A DNA stretch of 64,000 bases from Streptomyces sp. GS7 (GCF_009834125.1 NZ_CP047146.1:248001-312000); one strand, 5' to 3'; shown: positions 43,269 to 55,408, counted from the stretch's first letter. Notes: generated by a model from the sequence alone, not told the origin. Numbers and translations are program-made.

Positions 43269-43568
43269 GGATATCGGTCCTTTCGGGGAGCGACCCCTTG
43301 TTGACATGGGGTGATGCTCCGGATCCGGCTGATTGGGATCAATGCTTTTTCATTTGTACAGCGATGGGCATTGCATTGTGAAGCCCAGTTAATTTTGTCA
43401 GCGTGTCTTCCCGCAATCAGGACTCCGGATCTTTTCGAGGATTTTCCCTGGAGCGCACTCCCGCCGATACCGGGCCGTGATCGGACGGCCCGGATATCTA
43501 TGCGCGTAGATTTTCGAACACGGTACTGTGAGGACACCGCCTTACGCACCACACCACCGGGAGTGCCA
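43269..43568. promoter_or_regulatory. AT-rich divergent promoter region lsrL-purS
   Basis: 300 bp with markedly more A+T than its surroundings (for example CTTTTTCATTTGTACAGC and CAGTTAATTTTGTCAG). A TTGACA lies at 43301-43306 on the plus strand. A TACTGT at 43524-43529 may be a -10 for purS. No gene is seen. Confidence 0.5.
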
Positions 43569-43832
43569 GTGGCACGCGTCGTAGTCGACGTCATGCTCAA
43601 GCCGGAGATCCTCGACCCGCAGGGGCAGGCGGTGCAGCGCGCACTGCCACGCCTGGGTTTCGAGGGGATCGCCGACGTCCGTCAGGGCAAGCGTTTCGAA
43701 CTTGAGGTGGAGGGTCCGGTCGACGAGGCCGCCCTCGCCCGTATCCATGAGATGGCCGAGACCTTCCTGGCCAACACCGTTATCGAGGACTTCACCGTCC
43801 GGGTCGACGAAGCCGAGCGAGCCGAGTCATGA
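43569..43832 (+). CDS. purS: FGAM synthase subunit PurS
   Basis: 87 residues, the small subunit that bridges PurL and PurQ in the three-part FGAM synthase. [31 protein letters not shown] and [10 protein letters not shown] are typical. GGGAG 5 nt before the GTG; a second in-frame GTG two codons earlier is possible. It overlaps purQ by 4 bp (ATGA), starting a purS-purQ-purL operon. Confidence 0.94.
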   Translation: MARVVVDVMLKPEILDPQGQAVQRALPRLGFEGIADVRQGKRFELEVEGPVDEAALARIHEMAETFLANTVIEDFTVRVDEAERAES

Positions 43833-44505
43833 CCGTTCGTGTCGGAGTCATCACCTTTCCCGGCACGCTCGACGACCGCGACACCCAGCGCGCGGTCCGG
43901 GTTGCCGGGGCCGAGGCGGTGCCGCTGTGGCATCGCGACAAGGACCTCCACCAGGTGGACGCCGTGGTCCTGCCCGGTGGTTTCTCCTACGGGGACTACC
44001 TGCGGGCCGGGGCGATCTCGCGGTTCTCGCCGGTGATGGAGACCGTGATCGACCAGGCCCGGGCCGGGATGCCGGTCCTGGGCATCTGCAACGGCTTCCA
44101 GGTGCTCACCGAGACCCACCTGCTGCCCGGCGCGATGCTGCGCAACAACCACCTGCATTTCGTCTGCCGCGACCAGAAGCTGCGGGTGGAGAACGCCGGG
44201 ACCGCCTGGACCACCGACTACGCGCGGGGCCAGGAGATCAGCATTCCGCTGAAGAACATCGACGGCCGGTATGTGGCCGACGAGCGGACGCTGGACATGC
44301 TGGAGGCGGAGGGCCGGGTGGCGTTCCGTTATCTGGACGGCAACCCGAACGGTTCGCTGCGGGACATCGCCGGCATCACCAATGAGGCGGGCAATGTCGT
44401 GGGCCTGATGCCGCACCCCGAGCATGCGGTGGAGCCGCTGATCGGTACGGGGCGTACCGACGGTCTGGCGTTCTTCACCTCGATCCTGAAGAAGCTGGTG
44501 GGCGC

Positions 44506-44509
<4 letters not shown>
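43829..44509 (+). CDS. purQ: FGAM synthase glutaminase subunit PurQ
   Basis: 226 residues, class I glutamine amidotransferase that supplies ammonia to PurL. Nucleophile Cys87 in [13 protein letters not shown]. The His-Glu pair is in [11 protein letters not shown] near the C-terminus. [13 protein letters not shown] precedes it. It overlaps both purS and purL by 4 bp. Confidence 0.96.
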
Positions 44510-46779
<2,270 letters not shown>

Positions 46780-46818
46780 CGTCGCTCCCGGACCACCGGT
46801 CCGTGTGTGCCGCCGTGC

Positions 46819-46855
46819 CGACACGGCCCGCCAGTACGTCTGGCGGGCCGTGTCG
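46819..46855 (+). terminator. purSQL terminator hairpin
   Basis: Perfect 16-bp stem CGACACGGCCCGCCAG / CTGGCGGGCCGTGTCG with loop TACGT, 40 bp after the purL stop. Confidence 0.8.
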
Positions 46856-47006
46856 CCGTTTCGGCGCGCACCCGCGGGCGCTCCGGCGTCCTGCGCAAGG
46901 CGTTGGCTCCTTTCGTACGAGGCACCGCCGACCACGTGGTACGGCTGGAGGCGATGCCGACCGCCGCCGGGCGCCGACGCCCGGCCGACCGCAGGGGGAG
47001 TCCCAC

Positions 47007-47888
47007 ATGAAGTCCGCCCGTTCCCGGCCCGCCCACCCGACCTCCCTGGTGCTGCGGAAGCTCTTCCCGTACGCCGCCCGGTTGTGCCTGGTGGCGTTCC
47101 TCGCGTTGCTCGCCGGGAGCTTCTTCGCCGGCATTCCGGTCTGGTGGGCCTGGATCCCGTTGGGCCTGTGGGTGGTGATCGGAGTCGGGGGCAACCGCCG
47201 GTCCGGGGCGGCGGAAACGGGCGGCGGGTCCGGCGCCGCCGCCCCGGAGGCGGTGACGGTCGCCGCGCCGGTCGCCGGCCGCTGGGCGGCCCTGAACAGC
47301 CCGGCCGACAAGGTCCCCAGCCACGGCACCCGCGACTACGGGCAGGAGTACGCCATCGACATCGTGGTCGCGCCGGGGCCGGGCGCCCGGCCAGGCCCCG
47401 GCTGGTGGCCGCCGGCCCGGCCCGCCGCCGCCTTCCCGGCGTTCGGCAAGCCGCTGTTCGCCGTCGCCGACGCCACCGTCGTCCGCGTCGAGGACGGTCA
47501 GCGCGACCACCTCAGCCGTACGTCCTGGCTCGCGCTCGGCTACTTCTTCCTGGTCGAGAGCGTGGTGCGCTCGCTGGGCGGCGGCCGCCGGGTGATCGGC
47601 AACCATGTGGTCCTCGACCTGGGCGACGGCACCCACGCGCTCTACGCGCACGTCCGGCGCGGCTCGGCCCGCGTGCGTCCCGGTGACCGGGTGCGGACCG
47701 GCCAGCCGCTCGGCGAGTGCGGCAACTCCGGCAACAGCACCGAGCCGCACCTGCACTTCCAGCTGATGAACGGCGCCGACCCGGACACCGCCGACGGCGT
47801 CCCGTTCGTCTGGCGGGGCATCGGCGTGCCGCGCAACGGCGAGACCTTCACGGCCGAGGAGCCCGAAAGCACCCGCGCGCGCCCCTGA
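47007..47888 (+). CDS. membrane-anchored M23 (LytM-type) peptidase
   Basis: 293 residues. One or two N-terminal membrane helices (about 20-62) are followed by an extracytoplasmic M23 domain. The first zinc His and Asp are in SHGTRDYGQEYAID (about 108-121), and the catalytic HLHF motif is in STEPHLHFQLM near 245. An insertion rich in Pro/Gly separates them, and a short hydrophobic segment (SWLALGYFFLVESVV) lies inside the domain, which is unusual. Such enzymes cut or regulate peptidoglycan cross-links. GGGGGAG 5 nt before the ATG. No operon partner. Confidence 0.8.
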   Translation: MKSARSRPAHPTSLVLRKLFPYAARLCLVAFLALLAGSFFAGIPVWWAWIPLGLWVVIGVGGNRRSGAAETGGGSGAAAPEAVTVAAPVAGRWAALNSPADKVPSHGTRDYGQEYAIDIVVAPGPGARPGPGWWPPARPAAAFPAFGKPLFAVADATVVRVEDGQRDHLSRTSWLALGYFFLVESVVRSLGGGRRVIGNHVVLDLGDGTHALYAHVRRGSARVRPGDRVRTGQPLGECGNSGNSTEPHLHFQLMNGADPDTADGVPFVWRGIGVPRNGETFTAEEPESTRARP

Positions 47889-47916
47889 ACCCGGCCCGAT
47901 TGTCAGTGGTGCGTCC

Positions 47917-47922
47917 TAGGCT
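47917..47922 (+). promoter_or_regulatory. -10 box of leaderless promoter
   Basis: TAGGCT ends 7 nt before the ATG at 47930. Confidence 0.55.
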
Positions 47923-47929
47923 GATCACC

Positions 47930-48727
47930 ATGTCGCCGACCGCCCGGAAGCCGCGCCCCCGCCAGTACGACCCCCGCAAGACGCGTGCGGCCGTCACCGC
48001 GCAGCTGGATCATGTCCGCGCGGCCGTGGGGGAGTTGACGCCGGAGGAGTTCGCGCTGCCGACCCGGCTGGGGGACTGGAGGGTGCGGGAGCTGGCCGTG
48101 CATCTGTCCATGGCGGTCGGCAGCGTGGCGCGCGCCCTGCGGCTGCCGGTCCCGGAGCGGGCCGGGGCCGCTCTCCTGGACTGGCCGGCGGTCACCGCCG
48201 AGTTCGCCCCCGGGGTCGACGCGCACACCCGCGAGCTGGCCGCCGCCCACGACCCCGTGGAGCTGCTGGCGCGCGCCGCCGAGGAACTCGCCGAGCTGCT
48301 CCCGCAGGAGCCGGACGACCGGGTGCTGCCCGCCCGGCCCGCCGCGATGCGGCTGGACGACTTCCTGGTCACCCGCTGCATCGAGCTGGTCGTGCACACC
48401 GACGACCTGGCGGCGGCGACCGGCCGGGAGATCCCGTACGACCGCCAGGCGCTGGCCATCACCACCCGGCTGCTGGCCGACGCGCTGGCCGTGAAGGCGC
48501 CCGGCGGCTCGGTCGAGGTCCGGGTGCCGCCGTTCGCCGTCGTGCAGTGCGTCGAGGGCCCCCGGCACACCCGCGGCACCCCGCCGAACGTGGTCGAGAC
48601 CGACCCGCTGACGTGGATACGCCTGGCCACCGGCCGGCTGGGCTGGGCCGCGGCGCTGGACGCGGCGGCGGTCAGCGCCAGCGGCGAACGCGCGGACATC
48701 AGCGGCGTTCTGCCGGTCATGAGCTGA
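47930..48727 (+). CDS. maleylpyruvate isomerase N-terminal domain / sterol-carrier-like protein
   Basis: 265 residues. The N-terminal DinB-like four-helix domain shows the mycothiol-dependent maleylpyruvate isomerase pattern (LTPEEFALPTRLGDWRVRELAVHLSMAVG, and LVTRCIELVVHTDDLAAATG with a possible metal-binding His). The C-terminal 80 residues resemble a sterol-carrier-like fold. Many such actinobacterial proteins use mycothiol as a cofactor; the reaction is unknown. Its start is supported by the leaderless -10 box. Confidence 0.78.
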   Translation: MSPTARKPRPRQYDPRKTRAAVTAQLDHVRAAVGELTPEEFALPTRLGDWRVRELAVHLSMAVGSVARALRLPVPERAGAALLDWPAVTAEFAPGVDAHTRELAAAHDPVELLARAAEELAELLPQEPDDRVLPARPAAMRLDDFLVTRCIELVVHTDDLAAATGREIPYDRQALAITTRLLADALAVKAPGGSVEVRVPPFAVVQCVEGPRHTRGTPPNVVETDPLTWIRLATGRLGWAAALDAAAVSASGERADISGVLPVMS

Positions 48728-49167
48728 GCCGGTCCGGTGCCCGGCCCGTGCCCGGTCCGGCTGTCGCGCGCGGGCGTCGCGTATCTCACACCGACCGACC
48801 GGAAAGCAAAACCGGCATACACCATATATGGCCTCAAGCCGCCTTGTCGCGGGTGTTGGAAAATACGCGAAAGTGCAGCTCAGAGGTGGTGGGGTGGGCG
48901 CGGGCGAGAAAATCGGTGCCCGTCCTTCAGGGGGGCGGGGAGGGCGTACCGGCCACGCGACCGGGGTGGGTGCGACGGCGCCGGTCGGGACGCCGGGCGC
49001 CGCGGCGCATCTGGTGGGAGGCCAGGCGCGCCAAGGGTTTGCGGGGCCCGCGACGGCGCAGTGCGCGGCTGAACGGACGCGCACACGTCAAGCGCGCGCA
49101 ATGCGCCGTTCATGCGCTCCTCCAGCTCCGCGTCCATCCCCGGTTCGGATGAATGCGCGACCTGCCC
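48728..49167. other. 440-bp intergenic region before purF, no gene seen
   Basis: Contains a small AT-rich island with the palindrome CCATATATGG (48822-48831) and G-rich runs from 48880. No plausible start or ribosome-binding site leads into a recognisable protein. Confidence 0.4.
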
Positions 49168-49173
49168 TAGACT
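49168..49173 (+). promoter_or_regulatory. -10 box of leaderless promoter (purF)
   Basis: TAGACT ends 7 nt before the GTG at 49181. TTCGGA 18 nt further upstream may be the -35. Confidence 0.55.
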
Positions 49174-49180
49174 CTGGAAC

Positions 49181-50740
49181 GTGCCACGTGGTGACGGACG
49201 ACTCAACCACGACCTGCTCCCCGGCGAGAAGGGCCCCCAGGACGCATGTGGCGTCTTCGGTGTCTGGGCTCCGGGTGAAGAGGTCGCCAAACTCACCTAT
49301 TTCGGGCTGTACGCGCTGCAGCACCGTGGACAGGAGTCCGCGGGCATCGCGGTGAGCAACGGCTCCCAGATCCTCGTTTTCAAGGACATGGGCCTGGTTT
49401 CCCAGGTCTTCGACGAGACTTCGCTCGGCTCCCTCCAGGGCCATATCGCCGTGGGCCATGCCCGCTACTCCACCACCGGTGCCTCGGTGTGGGAGAACGC
49501 CCAGCCGACGTTCCGTGCCACCGCGCACGGCTCGATCGCGCTCGGCCACAACGGCAACCTGGTCAACACCGCCGAGCTGGCCGCCATGGTCGCCGCACTG
49601 CCGCGGGACGGCGGCCGGGCGACCCAGGTCGCGGCCACCAACGACACCGACCTGGTGACCGCGCTGCTCGCCGGCCAGGTCGACGAGGACGGCAAGCCGC
49701 TGACCGTCGAGGAGGCCGCGCCGCGCGTCCTTCCGCAGGTCCAGGGCGCCTTCTCCCTCTGCTTCATGGACGAGCACACGCTCTACGCCGCCCGCGACCC
49801 GCAGGGCATCCGCCCGCTGGTCCTCGGCCGCCTGGAGCGCGGCTGGGTGGTGGCCTCCGAGACGGCCGCCCTGGACATCGTCGGCGCCAGCTTCATCCGG
49901 GAGATCGAGCCCGGCGAGCTGGTCGCCATCGACGAGAACGGCCTGCGCAGCTCGCGTTTCGCCGAGGCCCGCCCCAAGGGCTGCGTCTTCGAGTACGTCT
50001 ACCTCGCCCGCCCGGACACCGACATCGCCGGCCGCAACGTCTATCTCTCGCGTGTGGAGATGGGCCGCAAGCTGGCCGCCGAGGCGCCCGCCGACGCGGA
50101 CCTGGTGATAGCGACCCCGGAGTCCGGGACCCCCGCCGCCGTCGGCTACGCCGAGGCCAGCGGCATCCCCTACGGCTCCGGCCTGGTCAAGAACTCCTAC
50201 GTGGGCCGGACCTTCATCCAGCCCTCGCAGACCATCCGTCAGCTCGGTATCCGGCTCAAGCTCAACCCGCTCAAGGAAGTCATCCGCGGCAAGCGCCTGG
50301 TGGTCGTCGACGACTCGATCGTCCGCGGCAACACCCAGCGCGCGCTGGTCCGGATGCTCCGCGAGGCCGGCGCCACCGAGGTCCACATCCGGATCTCGTC
50401 CCCGCCGATCAAGTGGCCGTGCTTCTTCGGCATCGACTTCGCCACCCGCGCGGAGCTGATCGCCAACGGGCTGAGCGTCGAGGAGATCGGCAAGTCGCTG
50501 GGCGCCGATTCGCTGGCGTACATCTCCATCGACGGGATGATCGAGGCGACCACGATCGACAAGCCGAAGCTGTGCCGCGCCTGCTTCGACGGTGAATACC
50601 CGATGGAGCTGCCCGACCCGGAGCTGCTGGGCAAGCACCTCCTGGAGTCGGAGACCGCGGCCCCGTCCGCCTCCGACGTGGACGGTCTCCGGACGCTCAC
50701 GGCCGGGGTCGGCGGCGCCGACGCGCTGCGTCGCCCGTAG
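49181..50740 (+). CDS. purF: amidophosphoribosyltransferase
   Basis: 519 residues. First committed step of purine synthesis: PRPP plus glutamine to phosphoribosylamine. A 22-residue propeptide ends before the N-terminal nucleophile Cys23 (DA-CGVFGVW). GLYALQHRGQES and CHARYSTTG-type GHARYSTTG mark the glutaminase domain. The PRPP loop is LVVVDDSIVRGNT. Cysteines in GCVFEYVYLARPD, WPCFFGIDF and KLCRACF fit the Fe-S type. Starts with its own leaderless promoter. purM follows 33 bp downstream, so the two are probably cotranscribed. Confidence 0.96.
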   Translation: MPRGDGRLNHDLLPGEKGPQDACGVFGVWAPGEEVAKLTYFGLYALQHRGQESAGIAVSNGSQILVFKDMGLVSQVFDETSLGSLQGHIAVGHARYSTTGASVWENAQPTFRATAHGSIALGHNGNLVNTAELAAMVAALPRDGGRATQVAATNDTDLVTALLAGQVDEDGKPLTVEEAAPRVLPQVQGAFSLCFMDEHTLYAARDPQGIRPLVLGRLERGWVVASETAALDIVGASFIREIEPGELVAIDENGLRSSRFAEARPKGCVFEYVYLARPDTDIAGRNVYLSRVEMGRKLAAEAPADADLVIATPESGTPAAVGYAEASGIPYGSGLVKNSYVGRTFIQPSQTIRQLGIRLKLNPLKEVIRGKRLVVVDDSIVRGNTQRALVRMLREAGATEVHIRISSPPIKWPCFFGIDFATRAELIANGLSVEEIGKSLGADSLAYISIDGMIEATTIDKPKLCRACFDGEYPMELPDPELLGKHLLESETAAPSASDVDGLRTLTAGVGGADALRRP

Positions 50741-50773
50741 TGCTCGTACCCACCCAAACGAAAGTTCTCAGCC

Positions 50774-51844
50774 ATGTCCGCTGATTCCACCGGTGCCAGC
50801 TACGCGTCCGCGGGCGTCGACATCGAAGCCGGCGACCGCGCCGTGGACCTCATGAAGGAGTGGGTGTCGAAGGCCACCCGCCCGGAGGTCGTCGGCGGGC
50901 TGGGCGGTTTCGCCGGCCTCTTCGACGCCTCCGTGCTCAAGCGCTACGAGCGTCCGCTGCTGGCCTCGGCCACCGACGGCGTGGGCACGAAGGTCGACAT
51001 CGCCCGCCGGATGGGCGTCTACGACACCGTCGGCCACGACCTGGTCGGCATGGTCGTCGACGACCTGGTCGTGTGCGGTGCCGAGCCGCTGTTCATGACC
51101 GACTACATCTGCGTGGGCAAGGTCTACCCGGAGCGGGTCGCGGCGATCGTCAAGGGCATCGCGGAGGGCTGTGTGCTGGCCGGCTGCGCGCTGGTCGGCG
51201 GCGAGACCGCCGAGCACCCGGGGCTGCTGGGCGCGGACGACTTCGACATCGCCGGCGCCGGCACGGGAGTGGTCGAAGCTGACCGGCTGCTGGGCGCGGA
51301 TCGTATCCGTACGGGCGACGCGGTGATCGCGATGGCCTCCTCCGGACTTCACTCGAACGGGTACTCGCTGGTACGCCATGTGCTCTTCGACCGGGCCGGG
51401 ATGGCCCTGGAGCGGGAGATCCCGGAGTTCGGCCGCACCCTCGGCGAGGAGCTGCTGGAGCCCACCAGGATCTACTCGCTGGACTGCCTGGCACTGACCC
51501 GGACGACCGAGGTGCACGCGTTCTCGCACATCACCGGCGGCGGGCTGGCCAACAACCTGGCCCGGGTCATCCCGGACGGGCTGCACGCCACTGTCGACCG
51601 CTCCACCTGGACTCCGGGCGCGATCTTCGACCTGGTCGGCTCGGCCGGCTCGGTGGCGCGCCTGGAGCTGGAGAAGACCCTGAACATGGGCGTCGGCATG
51701 GTCGCCGTCGTCCCCCAGGAGTCCGTGGACGTCGCCCTGACCACCCTCGCCGACCGCGGCGTGGACGCCTGGGTCAGCGGTGAGATCGTCGAGCGCGGCG
51801 ACCACACCGAGGCAGTGACCCTCACCGGTGACTACGCGGCCTGA
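50774..51844 (+). CDS. purM: AIR synthetase (phosphoribosylformylglycinamidine cyclo-ligase)
   Basis: 356 residues. It closes the imidazole ring from FGAM using ATP. VDIEAGDRAVDLMKEWVSKATR (near 15-36), LLASATDGVGTKVDIARRM, VDDLVVCGAEPLFMTDYI and ALVGGETAEHPGL are diagnostic. It lies 33 bp after purF and ends in two hairpins. Confidence 0.97.
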   Translation: MSADSTGASYASAGVDIEAGDRAVDLMKEWVSKATRPEVVGGLGGFAGLFDASVLKRYERPLLASATDGVGTKVDIARRMGVYDTVGHDLVGMVVDDLVVCGAEPLFMTDYICVGKVYPERVAAIVKGIAEGCVLAGCALVGGETAEHPGLLGADDFDIAGAGTGVVEADRLLGADRIRTGDAVIAMASSGLHSNGYSLVRHVLFDRAGMALEREIPEFGRTLGEELLEPTRIYSLDCLALTRTTEVHAFSHITGGGLANNLARVIPDGLHATVDRSTWTPGAIFDLVGSAGSVARLELEKTLNMGVGMVAVVPQESVDVALTTLADRGVDAWVSGEIVERGDHTEAVTLTGDYAA

Positions 51845-51853
51845 ATCGGCTGA

Positions 51854-51925
51854 GCCCTGGGGCCGCCGCACCGGCGGTCACCAGGGCAGCACAGAACCCG
51901 GCCCGGGCAATGCCCAGGACCGGGT
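51854..51925 (+). terminator. tandem hairpins between purM and the DUF3073 gene
   Basis: First: GCCCTGG...CCAGGGC with inner GCCGCC/GGCGGT (51854-51887). Second: ACCCGG CCCGGGC AAT GCCCAGG A CCGGGT (51896-51925). They separate converging genes. Confidence 0.65.
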
Positions 51926-51963
51926 CCGTGATGGTGTTATGAGTGCCGCGAGCGCGCAGAGCG

Positions 51964-52212
51964 TCAAGCGCGACGACGCTGGTTGGTCGAGTTGCCCTCG
52001 TCCTCGTCGTCATCGGTGTTGTACCGGTCTGCGTACTGTGCGTACGGGTCGTCGTCCTCGTCATCCTCGAACGGCTCTCCGTTCGGAGGCTGCTGGTTCG
52101 ACGGCGTTGCACCCAGCTCGTCGGCCAGTCGTGAGAGATCCGTCCCACCGCTGCTGTACTTCAGCTGGCGGGCGACCTTTGTCTGCTTGGCCTTGGCCCG
52201 GCCGCGCCCCAT
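51964..52212 (-). CDS. DUF3073 domain protein
   Basis: 82 residues: a basic N-terminus MGRGRAKAKQTKVARQLKY, then DLSRLADELG, then a very acidic middle (EPFEDDEDDDPYAQYADRYNTDDDEDEG) and a basic end. Matches the actinobacterial DUF3073 family, usually next to purM. Function unknown; the charge pattern suggests nucleic-acid or ribosome contact. GAGGGGG lies about 6 nt before the ATG. Confidence 0.85.
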   Translation of the reverse strand: MGRGRAKAKQTKVARQLKYSSGGTDLSRLADELGATPSNQQPPNGEPFEDDEDDDPYAQYADRYNTDDDEDEGNSTNQRRRA

Positions 52213-52535
52213 GGGTCGACCCCCTCAATGACGGGGCTCGATGGCCCCAGAGTCTTGACACGCGTTCATGATTCAGAGCGGACTCTCGACAGAGAGACCG
52301 GCCCGTAGGGCTTTAACGGTACCTGCTTCCGCGGCCATACGGTACGTCGCCCGCATCACCCACCGCTCCGCACGACCGGCGAGGCGCCCCGTCCACGCTG
52401 GTCAACTGCGATTTTAACCTGTCCTGAACGGCGACCCGCCGACGGGTGGTGAGGGATGTCTCCCCCGCCGCCCGCGGTGGGTCGCGCACAGTGTGTTTTC
52501 GGCCACCTGGGCCGCGCTGGACCGCGGTGCGGCCG

Positions 52536-53654
52536 TCAGGTGCGCGGGCCCCCCGCCGTCCGCGCTTCGGCCATCCGCTGCTCGGCGATCCGGTCGGCCG
52601 CCTCGGCCGGGGGGATGCCCTCGGACTTCGCACGAGCGAATATTGACAGCGTGGTGTCGAAGATCTTCGCGGCCTTCGCCTTGCAGCGGTCGAAGTCGAA
52701 GCCGTGCAGCTCGTCGGCCACCTGGATGACGCCGCCGGCGTTCACGACGTAGTCCGGCGCGTAGAGGATCCCGCGGTCGGAGAGGTCCTTCTCCACGCCC
52801 GGGTGCGCCAGCTGGTTGTTGGCCGCGCCGCAGACCACCTTGGCGGTCAGCGCCGGCACCGAGTCGTCGCTGAGCGCGCCGCCCAGCGCGCAGGGCGCGT
52901 ACACGTCCAGGCCCTCGGTGCGGATCAGCGCCTCGGTGTCCGCGACGGCGGTCACCCGGGGGTGTCGCGCGAGGACCCGGTCCACCGACTCGGCGCGGAC
53001 GTCCGTGATCACGACCTCGGCGCCGTCCTGGAGGAGGTGCTCGACCAGATGGTGACCCACCTTGCCGACGCCCGCGATGCCGACCTTGCGGTCCCGCAGC
53101 GTCGGATCGCCCCACAGGTGCTGGGCCGAGGCCCGCATGCCCTGGAACACGCCGTAGGCGGTCAGCACGGAGGAGTCGCCGGCGCCGCCGTTCTCGGGGG
53201 AGCGGCCGGTGGTCCACTTGTTGGTGCGGGCGACCACGTCCATATCGGCCACGTACGTGCCGACGTCGCACGCGGTGACGTAGCGGCCCCCGAGGGAGGC
53301 CACGAACCGGCCGTAGGCGAGCAGCAGTTCCTCGGTCTTGATCAGATCGGGATCGCCGATGATCACCGCCTTGCCGCCGCCGTGGTCCAGCCCGGCCAGG
53401 GCGTTCTTGTAGGACATGCCGCGCGACAGGTTCAGGGCGTCCAGCACGGCCTCCTCCTCGGAGGCGTAGGCATGGAAGCGGGTGCCGCCGAGGGCGGGGC
53501 CCAGCGCGGTGCTGTGGATGGCGATCACGGCCTTGAGGCCGCTCGCCCGGTCCTGGCAGAGAACGACTTGCTCGTGGCCGCCCTGCTCCGTGCGGAACAG
53601 GGTCTGCAGCACGCCGCTCTCGGCGCCTGCGGGGGCAGGACGTACGTCAGTCAC
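52536..53654 (-). CDS. vdh: valine (branched-chain amino acid) dehydrogenase
   Basis: 372 residues, Glu/Leu/Phe/Val dehydrogenase family. It oxidatively deaminates valine with NAD to 2-ketoisovalerate, feeding branched-chain fatty acid and polyketide precursors. [30 protein letters not shown], the catalytic Lys in [26 protein letters not shown]-type [16 protein letters not shown] (NAD site) and CGAANNQL are seen. It is nearly identical in these segments to streptomycete Vdh as I recall it. GTG 53654 with GGGAG 8 nt upstream is preferred; ATG 53669 is an alternative start. Confidence 0.92.
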   Translation of the reverse strand: MTDVRPAPAGAESGVLQTLFRTEQGGHEQVVLCQDRASGLKAVIAIHSTALGPALGGTRFHAYASEEEAVLDALNLSRGMSYKNALAGLDHGGGKAVIIGDPDLIKTEELLLAYGRFVASLGGRYVTACDVGTYVADMDVVARTNKWTTGRSPENGGAGDSSVLTAYGVFQGMRASAQHLWGDPTLRDRKVGIAGVGKVGHHLVEHLLQDGAEVVITDVRAESVDRVLARHPRVTAVADTEALIRTEGLDVYAPCALGGALSDDSVPALTAKVVCGAANNQLAHPGVEKDLSDRGILYAPDYVVNAGGVIQVADELHGFDFDRCKAKAAKIFDTTLSIFARAKSEGIPPAEAADRIAEQRMAEARTAGGPRT

Positions 53655-53862
53655 GGTGGTGACTCCCATATGTCGCGGAGGACGCCCTCCTGCGGGTGGG
53701 GAGGGCCGGTTGGAACGAGCGTAAGACCTGGAGGGCGCGTTGATCCGCCAGGTACCGGGGATCACCCTCTCCCGGGGGACGGGCATGGGACGATCTGCCG
53801 TATCCGGACCGGGCGGAGGGTAGGCAACTCCGGGCGGTGGACTTTCCTTTGAAGGAGCGGGC

Positions 53863-54699
53863 GTGGCCTTGGCGTCGTCGGTACGGGTCCCGTATGTCGC
53901 GTATCTGCGGGTCTACGAGCCGCTGGCCGCGTTCCCCGAGCCGGAGCGCTCCTACTGGGCACGCTACGCCAAGCGCGACCACACGCCCACGGCCGTCGAC
54001 GAGCAGCGCCGGGCGCTGGCCGATCTGCTGCCGACCCCGCCGGTCCCGGTGCCGGTCCACGAGAGCGCCGACGCGTTCGTCGCCGTGGTGAACAAGGTCA
54101 CCTGCGTGTGCCCCTGGCGCACCCGGCTGCGCGGCTGGCAGGCCCTGGAGGCCCTGGAGGAGCTGCTGCCGACCTCGGTGCTGGACGCCGCACTGCCCCC
54201 GGTGGTGCGCCGCCAGGCGGCCACCGACTACGAGCGGTGGCGCGAGCGCAATCCGGACGCCCGGCCGTGGATCCGGGCGGCGACCTGGCACGTCCCGGTC
54301 CGCTGGTTCGTCCTCTTCTCGGACGGCGAGCGGGAGTACGCGGAGGGTGAGCAGGGGCCCCTGCTGCGTTACCGGACGCCGATGGTGCAGGCGCGGCGCC
54401 GCGTCGCGCGCGGGTTGCGTACTCTTCGGGACGCCCTGGAAGAGGGGCCGCTCATCGACGGCCTGGTAGATGTGGGGCGCTGGCTCGAAGAATTCCATCC
54501 GCGTTCGCTCGTGGAGCTGGACTACGGAGGGCTGGTGCACGCGGTGCCCGAAGGGCAGCTCGCCGAGGACCGCTCCGCCGCGGAGGTGGCGGAGGGACTG
54601 GCGGCGCTGCGCGAGGGGGACGGCGAGCGGGCCGGCGCCGCGTACGAGAAGCTCTCGCAGCGGTGGCGCGCGGTGCGCGAACGTCAGTTCTCCAGCTGA
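53863..54699 (+). CDS. conserved actinobacterial protein of unknown function
   Basis: 278 residues, soluble, starting [36 protein letters not shown]. Contains a [21 protein letters not shown] segment with two close Cys (near 85), a [11 protein letters not shown] strand pattern (near 148) and an acidic C-terminal helix. I recall it between vdh and bldC in other streptomycetes, but its function is unknown. GAAGGAG about 6 nt before the GTG fixes the start. Divergent from vdh. Confidence 0.75.
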   Translation: MALASSVRVPYVAYLRVYEPLAAFPEPERSYWARYAKRDHTPTAVDEQRRALADLLPTPPVPVPVHESADAFVAVVNKVTCVCPWRTRLRGWQALEALEELLPTSVLDAALPPVVRRQAATDYERWRERNPDARPWIRAATWHVPVRWFVLFSDGEREYAEGEQGPLLRYRTPMVQARRRVARGLRTLRDALEEGPLIDGLVDVGRWLEEFHPRSLVELDYGGLVHAVPEGQLAEDRSAAEVAEGLAALREGDGERAGAAYEKLSQRWRAVRERQFSS

Positions 54700-54854
54700 A
54701 TGTCCGGCGCCCGGGGCGGAGTTGCCGGGTGCGGCATTCCGGTGGTCGGGACGTACGGGACGTAGGTCCTGATCCGGGCTATTGCCTCAGGCGTGACCTA
54801 AAGCACTGACTTCGGGTCTTGCTCCCAAGGCGTACCCTCGTGCCAAAATAGGAC

Positions 54855-54877
54855 AAGGAGCCTGACTCGGGCTCCTT
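54855..54877. terminator. hairpin upstream of the bldC region
   Basis: AAGGAGCC / GGCTCCTT, 8-bp stem with a TGACTCG loop, 156 bp after the previous gene; a possible late terminator. Confidence 0.45.
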
Positions 54878-54937
54878 CCGTCCAACTAAGGGCGGATAGA
54901 TCGGTATTGCGCTCCTTGAGGGGTCTCGTGGTGGCTG

Positions 54938-54971
54938 GTCACGTTGTGACTGATCGTCACGGGGGTGTGAC
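54938..54971. promoter_or_regulatory. two tandem GTCAC/GTGAC palindromes upstream of bldC
   Basis: GTCAC-GTT-GTGAC (54938-54950) and GTCAC-GGGGGT-GTGAC (54956-54971) sit 231 bp or more before the bldC start. They lie inside the 502-bp non-coding region 54700-55201 and look like operators for a dimeric regulator. Confidence 0.45.
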
Positions 54972-55201
54972 TGTCCGCTATGGCACGGTCCATCGGCATC
55001 CGCCAAGGTTGAACACCTGAGAGGGCAATTCCATCGGTTTGGCCGACGTGGCTGGACAGATGGTGTAGTTGTAGTGCCGAGGACAAGCCGTTCGTCCTAT
55101 AACCGACTCGGCCCGCGTCTGCCATTTCGGGCAACGTGGGTCAAGGTGCAGAATTTAGAGGAAAGAACCGTGATGGTTCGGTTCTCCCGAGGAGGCCGCT
55201 C

Positions 55202-55408
55202 ATGACCGCTCGCACCCCTGACGCCGAGCCGCTGCTTACCCCCGCCGAGGTTGCCACGATGTTCCGCGTGGACCCGAAGACGGTGACCCGCTGGGCCAAG
55301 GCAGGCAAGCTCACGTCCATCCGTACGCTCGGAGGGCACCGGCGTTACCGCGAGGCTGAGGTCCGCGCGCTGCTCGCGGGTATCCCGCAGCAGCGTAGCG
55401 AGTCCTGA
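55202..55408 (+). CDS. bldC: developmental regulator BldC
   Basis: 68 residues, a MerR-like winged-helix protein that binds DNA as asymmetric head-to-tail oligomers and delays the onset of sporulation. The whole sequence (MTARTPDAEPLLTPAEVATM, RVDPKTVTRWAKAGK, LGGHRRYREAEVRALLAG) matches streptomycete BldC essentially completely. GAGGAGG 8 nt before the ATG. Monocistronic, with a long leader region of about 500 bp and a true U-tailed terminator 147 bp after the stop. Confidence 0.97.
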   Translation: MTARTPDAEPLLTPAEVATMFRVDPKTVTRWAKAGKLTSIRTLGGHRRYREAEVRALLAGIPQQRSES

